Below, piece after piece: positions 32,260 through 41,704 of a stretch of 64,000 nucleotides of DNA. The notes beneath the pieces are model-generated. The model was not told the DNA's origin. It searched no databases and saw only the letters and a list, made by a program, of their open reading frames with translations. The stretch is taken from NCBI GenBank assembly GCA_940747215.1, contig CALNWS010000016.1, forward strand, positions 1 to 64,000, in the 5' to 3' direction. This DNA is from an uncultured Paraburkholderia sp. (lineage in GTDB: Bacteria > Pseudomonadota > Gammaproteobacteria > Burkholderiales > Burkholderiaceae). The first letter of the stretch is position 1; every line of letters starts with the position of its first letter. The translations under genes were made by a program, and so were the position numbers.

Positions 32260-32613
32260 ATGAGAATCCGAGCCGTTGCGGCTGTTATTGTTGCGCTCAT
32301 GCTGTGTTATCTGGGAGCGGGCACACCGTCGATGTCGCTGCTTTTAAGGCCGTCAGTGTTCGGGCAGGCCTTGGCTCTCAAGCCGCTGACCTGGCATTGG
32401 CTTAATCACGTCGATCGGGTGACGCCCATAGCGGAACTGCTTGCCAGCCGTTTCTATGTTCTGCTTTTCGCGCTTCTTTGCGCGATGGCAGCAGGATGCT
32501 CGTTCGGAATATTGGCGACGAAACGGCGCTTTGCCTGCATGCTGGCAATGTCCTTAGCTATTCTCGCCGTTGTCGTCTACGCTCAGATTCAAGCCTTTTA
32601 TACCGTTGCCTGA
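32260..32613 (+). CDS. Hypothetical membrane protein, 117 residues
   Basis: Open frame starting MRIRAVAAVIVALMLCYLGA, with three predicted hydrophobic segments (the start, FYVLLFALLCAMAAGCSFGI and FACMLAMSLAILAVVVYAQI) and a short polar loop containing HWLNHVDRVT. No family is recognised. Its base composition is visibly less GC-rich than that of the neighbours, and codon use is correspondingly mixed. The ribosome site is weak. It is followed after three bases by a second membrane-protein frame of similar character, so the two probably form a small operon, possibly acquired by transfer. Confidence 0.55.
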   Translation: MRIRAVAAVIVALMLCYLGAGTPSMSLLLRPSVFGQALALKPLTWHWLNHVDRVTPIAELLASRFYVLLFALLCAMAAGCSFGILATKRRFACMLAMSLAILAVVVYAQIQAFYTVA

Positions 32614-32616
32614 AGC

Positions 32617-32973
32617 ATGTGCAACCGAACAAAGTTAGTCTGGGTGCTCTGCGCCTCAGTGCCGACATTAATCGGTCTGCTGTTTATCTTCGGAGCGGTT
32701 TTGGATATCAGGTCTGTCGACCAGCTTCAACGATTGCTGAGCTTTAAATATCCCCCAGCTTCGTTGATAGCGTGGAGGCTGGCGGCGTCAGCGGAATGAC
32801 GAACGACTTTTTCAGCGGCGTGGGTCTTTTGCTGTTGAGCTGAACACTCTTTACCCGATTAGAGCGGGTGGGTCCGTCCCGCGCATTACGTAGCCGGTAT
32901 CATCCTTGCGTTCTTCGCCGCCTGTCTCGTGTACGCCTGCTTCACTGCTCAGATTGGTACGAGGCCGTTCTAA
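32617..32973 (+). pseudogene. Second hypothetical membrane protein, frameshifted
   Basis: Starts MCNRTKLVWVLCASVPTLIG with a clear hydrophobic segment, then RSVDQLQRLLSFKYPPASL, after which the frame breaks near 32765. Sensible membrane sequence continues in other frames (GGVSGMTNDFFSGVGLLLLS, then near 32885 HYVAGIILAFFAACLVYACF) and ends at a TAA at 32973, two bases from the stop codon of the convergent NrtA gene. Reassembled it would be a roughly 115-residue protein with two or three membrane helices. Unknown function; partner of the preceding gene. Confidence 0.5.
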
Positions 32974-32974
32974 C

Positions 32975-33886
32975 CTACCGCCGAACCCCAAACCCCTCCA
33001 CATACGCCGCCAACGGCGTATCGCTCGCCCACACTTTTCCATCGATGAACGTCTGCGCCGCGCGTTCGTCCGGCACAGCGACGCCCACACCCGCAGCGGC
33101 CTTGCGATATAGCGCAGTCTGATTGACCTGAGCCGCGATGTCCGCGTAGTCCTTGCGCGCGTCGATCATACCCCAGCGTTCGAATTGCGTGAGAAACCAC
33201 GCGCCTTCATACGCGCTCGGATAGTTCACCTTGCCGTGCTCGAAGAAGCGCACGGGCAAGACGCGCGGCGTGGCAGACGCAATGTTCTCGCCGAGCCGCG
33301 CGGCAATCACGTTTTTGTCGATGCCGATGTAATCCGGCCGCACCAGCCAGCGTGCAATCTCTTCACGATGTCCCGCACCGTCGAGCCAGCGGCACGCTTC
33401 GAGCATCGTCTACATGAGTGCGCGCGCGGCGTTCGGATGCGCGCCCACGAAATCGCGCCGGCAGGCCAGCACTTTCTCGGGATGCTCGGGCCACACTTCG
33501 CTCGTGAACGCAGCGGTCTTGCCGACGTTGTCCACTTCGGCAAGCGTATTCCACGGCTCGCCCACGCACAGGCCGTCGAGTTTTTCTTCGGCGAGCGCGG
33601 CGATCATTTGCGGCGGCGGAACTGCCACGCTCCCGATGTCGCGCAACGGATCTATGCCTTGCGACGCGAGCCAGTAATACAGCCACATCGCGTGCGTGCC
33701 GGTGGGAAACGTCTGCGCAAAAACCGGCTTGCGCCCAAGCCGCGCGATGGCCTTCGGCAGCGTGAGTTCCTCGGCTAGCAGTTCGGCAAGACGGTTCGAT
33801 AACGTGATCGACTGGCCGTTGCGGTTGAGCACCATCAGCACGGCCATATCCGTGCGCGGGCCGCCGAGGCCGAGTTGCACGCCCTA
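32975..33886 (-). pseudogene. nrtA: NrtA/CmpA-type nitrate-binding protein, 5'-truncated with ambers
   Basis: Substrate-binding protein of the nitrate/bicarbonate family: GVQLGLGGPRTDMAVLMVLN, FAQTFPTGTHAMWLYYWLAS, LDGLCVGEPWNTLAEVDNVG and FEHGKVNYPSAYEGAWFLTQ up to GFGVRR at 32975. The N-terminal part, about 60-80 residues, is missing, and TAG at 33884-33886 marks the junction with NasT. A second TAG lies at 33410-33412 (ARALM-stop-TMLEACRW). In this family the soluble NrtA-like protein next to nasT often senses nitrate for NasT rather than feeding a transporter. Confidence 0.88.
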
Positions 33887-34336
33887 GTTCATCGCGCGCT
33901 TGCGAAGACTGGCGTAGGCGGCATGTTCGGTGATCTTCTGCTGATCCATCAGCAGACGCTTGGCGCGATCGATCAGCTTGCGCTCGGCGAGTTCGCTCTC
34001 GACTTGCGCGAGCCGTTCGGTGGCGAGTCCTTCGACGAGATACGCGGTGACGCCCGCGCCGACCGCGTCGCAAATCAGCTGTTGGTTGGCGTCGTGGCTG
34101 AACATCAGCACCGGACGCGGCGCGGTGGCGTTCATCACGGCAAGCTGCTCGAGCGTGTCGCGCGAGGGCGACTCCGTGTCGATGATGATCACGTCCGGCC
34201 GCTCGCTCTCCACGACACGATGCAGCACCTGCGGTGTCGCCGTGCCGGCCAACATGTCATAGCCAAGGCGCGCGAGCGCGTCGCGCAGGTCGCCAATGGG
34301 CTTATCGGTATCGGTGACGAGTAGTACGTGCAGCAT
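33887..34336 (-). pseudogene. nasT: NasT-type ANTAR antiterminator, C-terminus lost at a fusion with NrtA
   Basis: Response-regulator-like RNA-binding protein that allows transcription of nitrate assimilation genes. The pseudo-receiver domain (MLHVLLVTDTDKPIGDLRDA, PDVIIIDTESPSRDTLEQLA) is whole. The ANTAR domain begins ELAERKLIDRAKRLLMDQQK and AAYASLRKRAMN, then ends at a TAG, after which NrtA sequence continues in the same frame. The last ANTAR helix (normally followed by KLADVAQ-like sequence) and the start of NrtA were deleted together. RNA binding is therefore unlikely. Confidence 0.88.
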
Positions 34337-34562
34337 GGGGCTTGATTTATCGACGGCTGATCGATGATAAAGCAGTTTGTATGCCAGACGGACTTTTATC
34401 GCGTGAGGGCTAGTCGCACAGCGTTGTCTGGCATTTGCCAACGATTCGAGATCGCGAGCGCTGCACTCACACGGGGCATGCGCGATTCATGCACCAAAGC
34501 GGCGCACGAGTTTTCGACGCGAGATGAACGCGCGGCTCAGTGTTGGGAGTCACTGCGAGCCG
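34337..34562. other. Short gap upstream of nasT
   Basis: About 225 bases between the NasT start and the MFS remnant. No coding remnant or clear regulatory site was seen. Confidence 0.5.
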
Positions 34563-35130
34563 TCACTGCCGGCGCGAATAGCTGCGCGGCGAGAACACGA
34601 GCGAGACGCCGATCATCGCCGCGATGCAGGCGGCCAGCATGATCCATGCAGCGCCGAAGCCGCCGAGCGCGGCACGCACGAGACCTGCGATGATGGGCGC
34701 AACGGCCACGACGATAAAGCCCGCGCCTTGCGTGAACGCGACCAGCCGGCCGGCGAGCCGATGATCGGCGCTATGGTCCATCGCGGTGACGAGCGTGAGC
34801 GAGAGAACGTGCCGCCGAGGCCCGCGCCCGCTGCGGCGACCAACAGGAGCGGAGCGAAATCGGACAGAACAATGAGACCGATGAGCCCCGCCAGTTGCGC
34901 GGACAGGCCGAGCAAGAGTCACGGGCCGACGGTCACGAAATGGGGCGGCTGCAAGCGGCAACAGCAACGCGGCAATGGCCTGAAACGCGGTCATGCCGGC
35001 GAGCAGCGATCCGCTCGCGGGCACGCTCATGCCGTGCTACTGGTAGAATGCGGGCAGCCATGCCACGAGACTCCCATGCCACGAGACTCGTATAGCCGCC
35101 GTTGACGATGCCGAAATGCATCAGCTTCGC
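34563..35130 (-). pseudogene. MFS transporter (CynX/NimT type), fragment with tandem duplication
   Basis: Membrane stretches belong to one MFS protein: MHFGIVNGGYTSLVAW, then GSLLAGMTAFQAIAALLLPL, SAQLAGLIGLIVLSDFAPLL, AGRLVAFTQGAGFIVVAVAP and AAWIMLAACIAAMIGVSLVF. A 16-base tandem duplication at 35058-35089 shifts the frame after LVAW. A TAG follows at 35037-35039 (FYQ-stop-HGMSVP), and further shifts lie near 34820-34950. The N-terminal half is missing, replaced by the mccA gene at about 35130. Confidence 0.8.
35058..35089. repeat. Perfect 16-base tandem duplication
   Basis: CCATGCCACGAGACTC occurs twice with no spacer. It lies inside the MFS remnant; removing one copy restores the reading frame across YTSLVAWLPAFYQ. 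It is therefore a recent slippage or unequal-exchange event. Confidence 0.95.
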
Positions 35131-36323
35131 TGATCATCGGATCGTAAAACGGTGTGATGGTGTCGCCTTCGTGCACACCGCTGTCGATCCGCACGGGCGC
35201 CTTGCACTCCGGCTCGCCGATCGTGAATTCGACGCCTTCGGGCATGCGCAGATGTTTGAGCGTACCCGTCGACGGCAAAAAGCCGCGCGCCGGATGTTCG
35301 GCGTAGATGCGCGCCTCGATTGCGTGGCCGTCGATCTTCAGTTGTTCCTGCGTGAGCGGCAGCGGTTCGTTCGACGCCACACGCAGTTGCCATTCGACGA
35401 GATCCTGCTGCCCGGTCACCATTTCGGTGACGGGATGCTCGACCTGCAGCCGCGTGTTCATCTCCATGAAATAGAACTCGCCAGTGGGCGTTATGATGAA
35501 TTCCACCGTGCCCGCGCCGACGTAATTCACGGCGCGCGCGACGGCCACGGCAGCCTCCGCCCGTTTCGCGCTTGATTTCAGCGGAAAGGCCGGGCGCAGG
35601 CGCTTCTTCCAGCACCTTCTGGTGACGCCGCTGCACGGAACAGTCGCGGTCGAACAGATACACCGCGCCGCCGTGACGGTCCGCGAAAACCTACACTTCC
35701 ACGTGACGCGGCCGCGTCAGATACTTTTCGATCAGCACGCGGTCGTTGCCGAAGCTGTTCGCCGCTTCGCGTTTGCACGACGCGAGCGCCGCCGCGAAAT
35801 CTTCGCTACGCTCCACGACGCGCATGCCCTTGCCGCCGCCCGCGCTCGCCTTCAGCAGCACGGGATAACCGATTGCGTCCGCTTCGCGATGCAGCAGTTG
35901 CGCATCCTGATTGTCGCCGTGATAGCCTAGCACGAGCGGCACGGCCGCCACATGCATCAGTGCCTTCGCAGCGGCTTTCGAACCCATAGCGGCAATCGCT
36001 TCGACCGGTGGTCCGATAAAGACGATGCCCGCGGCTTCGCACGCCTGCGCAAAGTCTTCGTTCTCCGACAGAAAACCGTAGCCCGGATGCACGGCCTAGG
36101 CGCCAGTGGCACGCGCGGCTTCGATGATCCGCTCCACGCGTAGATAACTTTCCGCCGCCGTCGCGCCGCCGATATACACGGCTTCGTCGCACGCCGCGAC
36201 GTGTTTCGCGTTGGCGTCCGCGTCGGAATAGACGGCCACGCCCGCGATGCCGAGCCGCTTGCAGGTCGCGGCAACACGGCAGACAATTTCACCGCGGTTG
36301 GCAATCAGGATCTTGTTGAACAT
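35131..36323 (-). pseudogene. mccA: Methylcrotonyl-CoA carboxylase biotin-carboxylase subunit, ambers and 3' truncation
   Basis: Starts [20 protein letters not shown]. The ATP-grasp domain shows KASAGGGKGMRVVERSEDFA and [20 protein letters not shown] with the biotin-carboxylase signature [10 protein letters not shown] intact. Lesions are TAG at 36096-36098 (ATGA-stop-AVHPGYG) and at 35691-35693 (HVEV-stop-VFADRHG), both at sites where the family has Gln, and a frameshift near 35570. After [11 protein letters not shown] the sequence changes to the MFS remnant, so the C-terminal part with the biotinylation lysine is absent. Beside liuC and mccB it belongs to leucine degradation; the choice over other acyl-CoA carboxylases rests on that context. 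Confidence 0.9.
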
Positions 36324-36408
36324 GAAGTGTCTCGATGTGAGGTGCCCGGATTCGCTATTGCATGAATGCCGGAGACCAGTGTTCTATTGCAACCCGTGCT
36401 CGCGTGCT

Positions 36409-37194
36409 TTACGCACGCCACGTCGGCGAGCGCTTTTCGAGGAAGGACGCGACGCCTTCGCGTCCTTCCTCGCCGGCACGCGTGCGTGCGATGCGCACCG
36501 CCGTGTCCTCGATCAGTGCCGCATCCAGCTCGCGGCCCGCCACGTCCTGCACGAGCTGTTTGCAGGCGCGCTACCGCTTGCGGACCATTCGCGCACAACG
36601 TAGCGGCGATCTGCTGCGCCGCTTCGCGCAACTGTTCCGCGCCAACCATTTCGCTGACGAGCCCGAGGCGCAACGCCATCGCGCAGTCGAACTGTTCGGC
36701 GGTGGTAAAGTAGCGGCGCGAGGCCTGTTCGCCCAGCGCGCGAATCACGTACGGCGCAATGGCGGCCGGAATCAGACCGAGGCGCGCTTCGGAGAGACAG
36801 AACGCGCGCCTTCCATCGCGACCACGATGTCGCACGTGGAAATCAGGCCCATGCCACCCGCGTACGCGTCGCCGTTCACGCACGCGATCACCGGCTTGTT
36901 GCAGCGATAAATGGCCGAGAGCATGTCGGCAAGACGCATGGCGTCGGCGCGGTTCTCCTCGTCGGAGTAACCGGCCATTTTCTTCATCCAGTTCAGGTCG
37001 GCGCCCGCGCAGAATGCCTTGCCGTTTGCGGCGAGCATCACGGCGCGCGCGTCGTCGCGCGTGTTCAGTTCCGTGAAGACCGAGGTCAACTCGGCGATCA
37101 TCGCTTCGTTGAACGCATTGCGCACGTCAGGACGATTGAGCGTGACTGTAACGACCTGTCCGGCACTTTCCAAACTCAGCGTGCCGTATTGCAT
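36409..37194 (-). pseudogene. liuC: Methylglutaconyl-CoA hydratase (enoyl-CoA hydratase family), frameshifted
   Basis: Begins [20 protein letters not shown] and keeps the oxyanion-hole region GKAFCAGADLNWMKKMAGYS and NGDAYAGGMGLISTCDIVVA. A shift near 36795 separates this from CLSEARLGLIPAAIAPYVIR, and a second near 36580 from LDAALIEDTAVRIARTRAGE, ending RSPTWRA at 36409. It hydrates 3-methylglutaconyl-CoA in leucine breakdown and lies between the two carboxylase subunit genes, the usual liu order. Confidence 0.88.
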
Positions 37195-37249
37195 GTCTGC
37201 AACTCCTGCGAATCGAAGAGGTTGAAAGCGTTCCGAACCGGTCGCGCCA

Positions 37250-37855
37250 TTACATTCTGAACACGCCGAAACGCGTGTCTTCGATCGGCGGGCGCATTCA
37301 TCGCCGCCGACAAACCGAGCCCGAGCACGTCGCGCGTTTGCTCCGGATCGATCACGCTGTCGTCCCACAGGCGTGCGCTCGCGTAATACGGATGACCCTG
37401 ATGTTCGTACTGATCGCGAATCGGCTGCTTGAACGCTTCCTCTTCTCGGCGCTCCACGAACCGCCCTTGCCTTCGATATCGTCGCGCTTGACCGTAGCCA
37501 GCACGGACGCCGCCTGCTCGCTGCCCATCACCGAGATGCGCGCGTTCGGCCACATCCACAGGAAATGCGGCGAATACGCGCGGCCGCACATGCCATAATT
37601 ACCCGCGCCGAACGACCCGCCGATAATCACCGTGAACTTCGGCACCTTCGCGGTAGCCACGGCCGTCACCATCTTCGCGCCGTTGCGCGCGATGCCTTCG
37701 TTTTCGTATTTGCAGCTGACCATGAAGCCGGTGATGTTCTGCAGGAACACAAGCGGAATCTTGCGCTGACAACACAGTTCGATGAAGTGTGCGCCTTTTA
37801 ACGCCGACTCCGAAAACAGAATGCCGTTGTTCGCGACGATGCCGACCGGATGCCC
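37250..37855 (-). pseudogene. mccB: Methylcrotonyl-CoA carboxylase carboxyltransferase subunit, C-terminal part
   Basis: Carboxyltransferase sequence [40 protein letters not shown] and [20 protein letters not shown] covers the C-terminal domain. A frameshift near 37460 precedes [20 protein letters not shown], and another near 37285 precedes DTRFGVFRM at the end. The N-terminal half, over 250 residues, is missing. At about 37855 the sequence changes to a DAHP synthase gene on the other strand, which has also lost its 5' part. Confidence 0.9.
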
Positions 37856-38457
37856 CCATCGATCTCATTGCTTGGGGCGCCATCGGCGCACGCACGACGG
37901 AGAGCCAGAGTCATCGTCAGCTCGCGTCGGGACTCAGTTGCCCGATCGGCTTCAAGAACGGCACCGACGGCGGTGTGCAGATCGCGGCGGACACCATTGT
38001 CGCGGTACGCGCAAGCCATGCGTTCATGGGCATGACGAAAATGGGCATGGCCGCCATCTTCGAAACACGCGGCAACGACGACGCACACGTCATTCTGCGC
38101 GGCGGCAGGAAAGGGCCGAACTACGATAGCGCGTCGGTGGAGGCAACCTGTGCCGCGCTCAAATTAGCGGGATTGCGCAAACAGGTGATGATCGACTGCT
38201 CGCATACGAACTCGGGCAAGTCGCATTTGCGTCAGATCGAAGTGGTGGACGACATCGCGCAACAACTTGCGCAACGCGAGCGCCGCATTATCGGCGTGAT
38301 GCTCGAAAGTCACCTGGAAGAAGGCCGTCAGGATCTGAAAGCCGGAGTGCCGCTGCGTCGCGGCGTGTCGATTACGGATGCCCGTGTGAGCTGGGTGCAG
38401 ACCGAACCGCTGCTTGCCACGCTCGCCGAGGCTACGCGCAAACGTCGCGCGGGATAA
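37856..38457 (+). pseudogene. aroG: DAHP synthase (class I, AroG type), 5'-truncated
   Basis: About 200 residues of the C-terminal barrel remain, open and undamaged: [60 protein letters not shown] and GVMLESHLEEGRQDLKAGVP. The enzyme joins phosphoenolpyruvate and erythrose 4-phosphate to start aromatic amino acid synthesis. The N-terminal third was removed by the deletion joining it to mccB, so it has no start codon or promoter of its own. Burkholderiaceae usually carry several DAHP synthases, so loss of one need not cause auxotrophy. Confidence 0.9.
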
Positions 38458-38687
38458 AAACATAACGAGGTATAGAGCGACAGGAAGTGCGCCGTGGAAA
38501 CACGGTGCAAGCCTCATGCAATCGCCGTGCAAGCACGCTTGAAAGCACGCTGCACACGCGCCGCACCTTCCGCCGAAAGGTTCGACTCACCGGGAAAAGT
38601 GCTGCGCGTGACTCCTCACGCCCGACGCATCGCGCGACGCGCGCTCATCCGGCACGCGTGGATACTCCGGCGCGAGGCGCGTTGCAA

Positions 38688-38966
38688 TTACGACGCGTTG
38701 ACCGCTTCCTTGAACGCCCTGCCAGCGGTGAACTTCACCGTCTTCGCTGCTGTAATCTGGATCTCGGCACCCGTCAACGGATTGCGGCCTACGCGTGCTG
38801 CGCGCGCGCCGGTCGAGAAAGAACCGAAACCGACCAGTTGCACTGTATCGCCACCCACCACGGCTTTGGTCACCGCTTCGACGATTGCGTCGATGGTTTG
38901 GCCGGTGGCCGCTTTGCTCTCGCCGGTTGATGCGGCGACTGCGTCAATCAGTTCCTGTTTGTTCAT
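38688..38966 (-). CDS. DNA-binding protein HU
   Basis: Intact 92-residue HU-type protein: [20 protein letters not shown], then [20 protein letters not shown] with the HU signature, the DNA-binding arm [20 protein letters not shown], and the end FKEAVNAS before TAA. An AGGAAG ribosome site lies 6 bases before the ATG. It bends and compacts DNA as a dimer. It stands as a single gene with an upstream region of its own and shows no lesion, as expected for a nucleoid protein needed even in a shrinking genome. Confidence 0.95.
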   Translation of the reverse strand: MNKQELIDAVAASTGESKAATGQTIDAIVEAVTKAVVGGDTVQLVGFGSFSTGARAARVGRNPLTGAEIQITAAKTVKFTAGRAFKEAVNAS

Positions 38967-39338
38967 AGCACTTCCTGTATGGTAATCATGGAACCGGCGC
39001 TACGTCTGTTGCGCCGGGACCGACACACTAACGCATAGGCGCGCATTCGCGCAAACCTTGAGTGTAAGCCTTGTATCACCCGCCCAAAGCCAATTTGATG
39101 TTTTTTGCGGCAAAGTGCCATAAGAATCGCGTGCTTACGCCCTTCTTCTCCTCTTCACGCTTTTTCGTCCAATCACAATCCGTTGCAATTTCAGTGCACA
39201 ATCCGTTGCAATTTCAGTAACTCAGCGCCATCTATTCCGTGCGCAATGGCCGTTTTTTATTATGTTATGGTGGATTCGAAAATTCATTCGACAATGCACA
39301 TCGCGGCCAATAATTAACAAATCCGGGAAAATAAAAAG
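38967..39338. other. Intergenic region between HU and the next gene
   Basis: About 370 bases, visibly AT-richer after 39100, holding the divergent promoters of HU and of the secreted protein at 39339. It contains the tandem repeat at 39174-39218. No coding remnant was seen. Confidence 0.6.
39174..39218. repeat. Two tandem 22-base units upstream of a secreted-protein gene
   Basis: The unit CACAATCCGTTGCAATTTCA followed by GT occurs at 39174-39195 and, one base later, at 39197-39218, without mismatch. At 120-165 bases before the next start codon it could be a doubled protein-binding site or a recent duplication. Confidence 0.9.
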
Positions 39339-39797
39339 ATGAAATTTCGCCAGATTGCAACATATACCGCTCTCGTTCTGCTGCCCGTATCGTCCTTCGC
39401 AGCGGGCGATTCCGGTTGCGCGACGCTCGTCGGCACGACCGGCCCCACCGGTTCGCAAAGTTTTCAGGTACGGGACGGCGAGCCCGCCGACCTCGTTTCG
39501 CCCGCAAAAACGGTTCACGGAAAGCTGATCGTCATGGCCGACGGCGCGGCTTTTCGGGCGTACTGGCAAGCCGATAACAGTCAGGAAAAGTACGTGCTGG
39601 CCAATGCGGGTACCGATGCGGTACGGCTCATTTCGACTCCGCCTCAAGGTTCGCCCGCCAAAGCCGGAGAACCCGGTACGATACTCGGACCGCCTCACGT
39701 GCTTTCCTGCCCCGCGGGTCGTACTTACCGTTTCGTTAGTGAGCTATTTATTTCTACGCAAAAGACATCAAGCTCGCTCATTCCCCGGCCGTTATAG
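39339..39797 (+). CDS. Hypothetical periplasmic protein, 152 residues
   Basis: Signal peptide (MKFRQIATYTALVLLPVSSF, cleavage likely after AA near residue 22) and a mature part with GDSGCATLVGTTGPTGSQSF, AAFRAYWQADNSQEKYVLAN and GPPHVLSCPAGRTYRFVSEL, including two cysteines that could form a disulphide. No family recognised. It ends with TAG at 39797. The C-terminal tail (TQKTSSSLIPRPL) looks unstructured, so a frameshift near the end cannot be excluded. About 40 bases later a GGDEF-EAL gene follows on the same strand. Confidence 0.6.
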   Translation: MKFRQIATYTALVLLPVSSFAAGDSGCATLVGTTGPTGSQSFQVRDGEPADLVSPAKTVHGKLIVMADGAAFRAYWQADNSQEKYVLANAGTDAVRLISTPPQGSPAKAGEPGTILGPPHVLSCPAGRTYRFVSELFISTQKTSSSLIPRPL

Positions 39798-39838
39798 AGA
39801 AGAGCTGCGTTCTTGGCGCAAACGTTAAAGGAAGGGGA

Positions 39839-41680
39839 ATGGGCGCACTAGCCAGATTGAAGGACACGCTATCGGTTGCCGAAGGCTACCCCGGCCTCGT
39901 GCGTTCGCAGCCTCAGGCCTTTGCCCGCCAGGTTCCCCTGCTCTACTTCATTCTGGTGGTCAATACGGCCACCGTCGCTATCACGCACCTCTCCTGCGCG
40001 CCGGCGTGGCTCTCCATCTTTATTTCAGCACGCTCTGCAGCGTGTGTGTTGCGCTGCGTGCAGTAGTAGCGCGCCCGTCATCGTGCCGTGACGCAAGAAC
40101 AGGCCGTACCAGAGCTGCGCAAACTCATCTGGCTCGCGGGGGTGTTCGCACTTGCATTCAGCGCCTGGTCGTTGCTGCTCTTTCCGTATGGCAGCGCTTA
40201 TGACCAAGCGCAAGTGGTTCTCTATATAGCCACGACGGCCGTGGGCTGTCTGTTCTGCCTGATGCATTTGCGCACGGCCGCACTGCTTCTGCTATGGATC
40301 GCCATTCTGAGCTTTTCGGCGTTCCTGATGTTATCGCATTACCCGATGTTCATCGCGGTGGTCATCGACATGACGCTGGTGGGTCTCGCCCTCTCCGTTA
40401 TCGTTCAGCTCTACTACCGCAAGTTCGCCGATGTAGTTCACGCGCAGCGCGAATTGCTCGCGAGCCAGCAGAAAACGCAGCGTTTGAGCGACGACAACTT
40501 CCGTCTTGCGAGCATCGACAGTCTCACGGATCTGCCTAACCGCCGCAGCTTTTTCGCGTCGCTGCGCGCGCTCTCCGAGCAGACGCTCGGTTCGGGAGGC
40601 GGCTTCAATGTCGGTCTGATCGATCTCGACGGTTTCAAACAGGTGAACGACATCTACGGCCATACGAGCGGCGACCTCGTGCTTCAGAAAGTCGGCTTGC
40701 GGTTCACTGCGCTCGCCGAGCCCGGCATCTTCTTCGCACGGCTCGGTGGCGACGAATTCGGCGTACTCGCACAGCACAGGTTGTCGAACGAGACACTCGT
40801 GGACCTCGGCAAGCGCATTTGCGCGTCGCTTAGCCAGCCGTATCGCGTGGGCAAGGAAAGCCGCCACGGCACGCCCGTGATTTTCTCCACCGAACACGAA
40901 ACGCGTATCCGCCGCTCGAGTCTCGTCGCGCAGGAATTGCGTCATGCAGAGCTCGAAGCGGAACTGTTCCTCGAATTCCAGCCGATCTACGACGTGAAAT
41001 CACGGCGCACGATCGGACTCGAAGCACTCGGCCGCTGGCACAACGAAAGACCCGGTGCGGTGAAGCCGGAAGAATTCATTCGGATTGCCGAGTGCACCGA
41101 ACTGATTCGGCGCGTCACCGAAGTGCTGTTGCACAAGGCGCTCGAAGAAGTCGCGCGCTGGCCGGAAGATCTGTATCTGTCGTTCAATCTTTCCGCGATC
41201 GATATCTCGACGTCGGCACGTGCGCGACGTCTGATCGAGATCGTCGAAGCGAGCGAGGTACCGCCGCATCGCGTATCGTTCGAGATTACGGAAACTGCCG
41301 TGACGCGCGATTTCGAGCAGGCCCGTTCGTCGCTCAACATGATCAAGAGGGCGGGCTGCCGCGTGTCGCTCGGCAACTTCGGCACCGGCTATTCGAGCCT
41401 TAGCTACGTGCACCGCCTGCCCTTCGATACGATCAAGATCGACCGCAGTTTCATGACCGACGTCGACTCGAGCAGCGCCTCGAAGAAGATCGTGAAATCG
41501 GTGCTCGACCTGTGCCGCAACCTCGGTCTCGAATGCATCATCGAAGGACTCGAAACGCCTTCGCAAGCCGAAATCGTCAAGGCGCTCGGCACACACGCGG
41601 TGCAAGGCTATCTGTTCGGCAGGCCGATACGGGCGAGCGCCGTTGCGGGCTATCTGCAGGTGGCGCCGGTGCCGGGTTGA
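39839..41680 (+). pseudogene. Membrane GGDEF-EAL cyclic-di-GMP protein with damaged linker and EAL site
   Basis: N-terminal membrane segments (VPLLYFILVVNTATVAITHL, LIWLAGVFALAFSAWSLLLF, AALLLLWIAILSFSAFLMLS) are followed by a GGDEF domain (DSLTDLPNRRSFFA, active-site ARLGGDEFGVLA) and an EAL domain (FQPIYDVKSRRTIGLEALGR). Near 40020-40080 the frame is lost locally and regained, so either the first helix pair is separated or translation restarts at GTG 40088 (530 codons). Between RVGKES and RHGTPVIF about 60-80 residues are missing. In the EAL domain the conserved DDFGTGYSS motif reads GNFGTGYSS, losing both metal-binding aspartates, so phosphodiesterase activity should be absent. Synthase activity is doubtful. 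Confidence 0.85.
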
Positions 41681-41704
41681 TCGCGCGGCGTCGGACCTGG
41701 AGAC

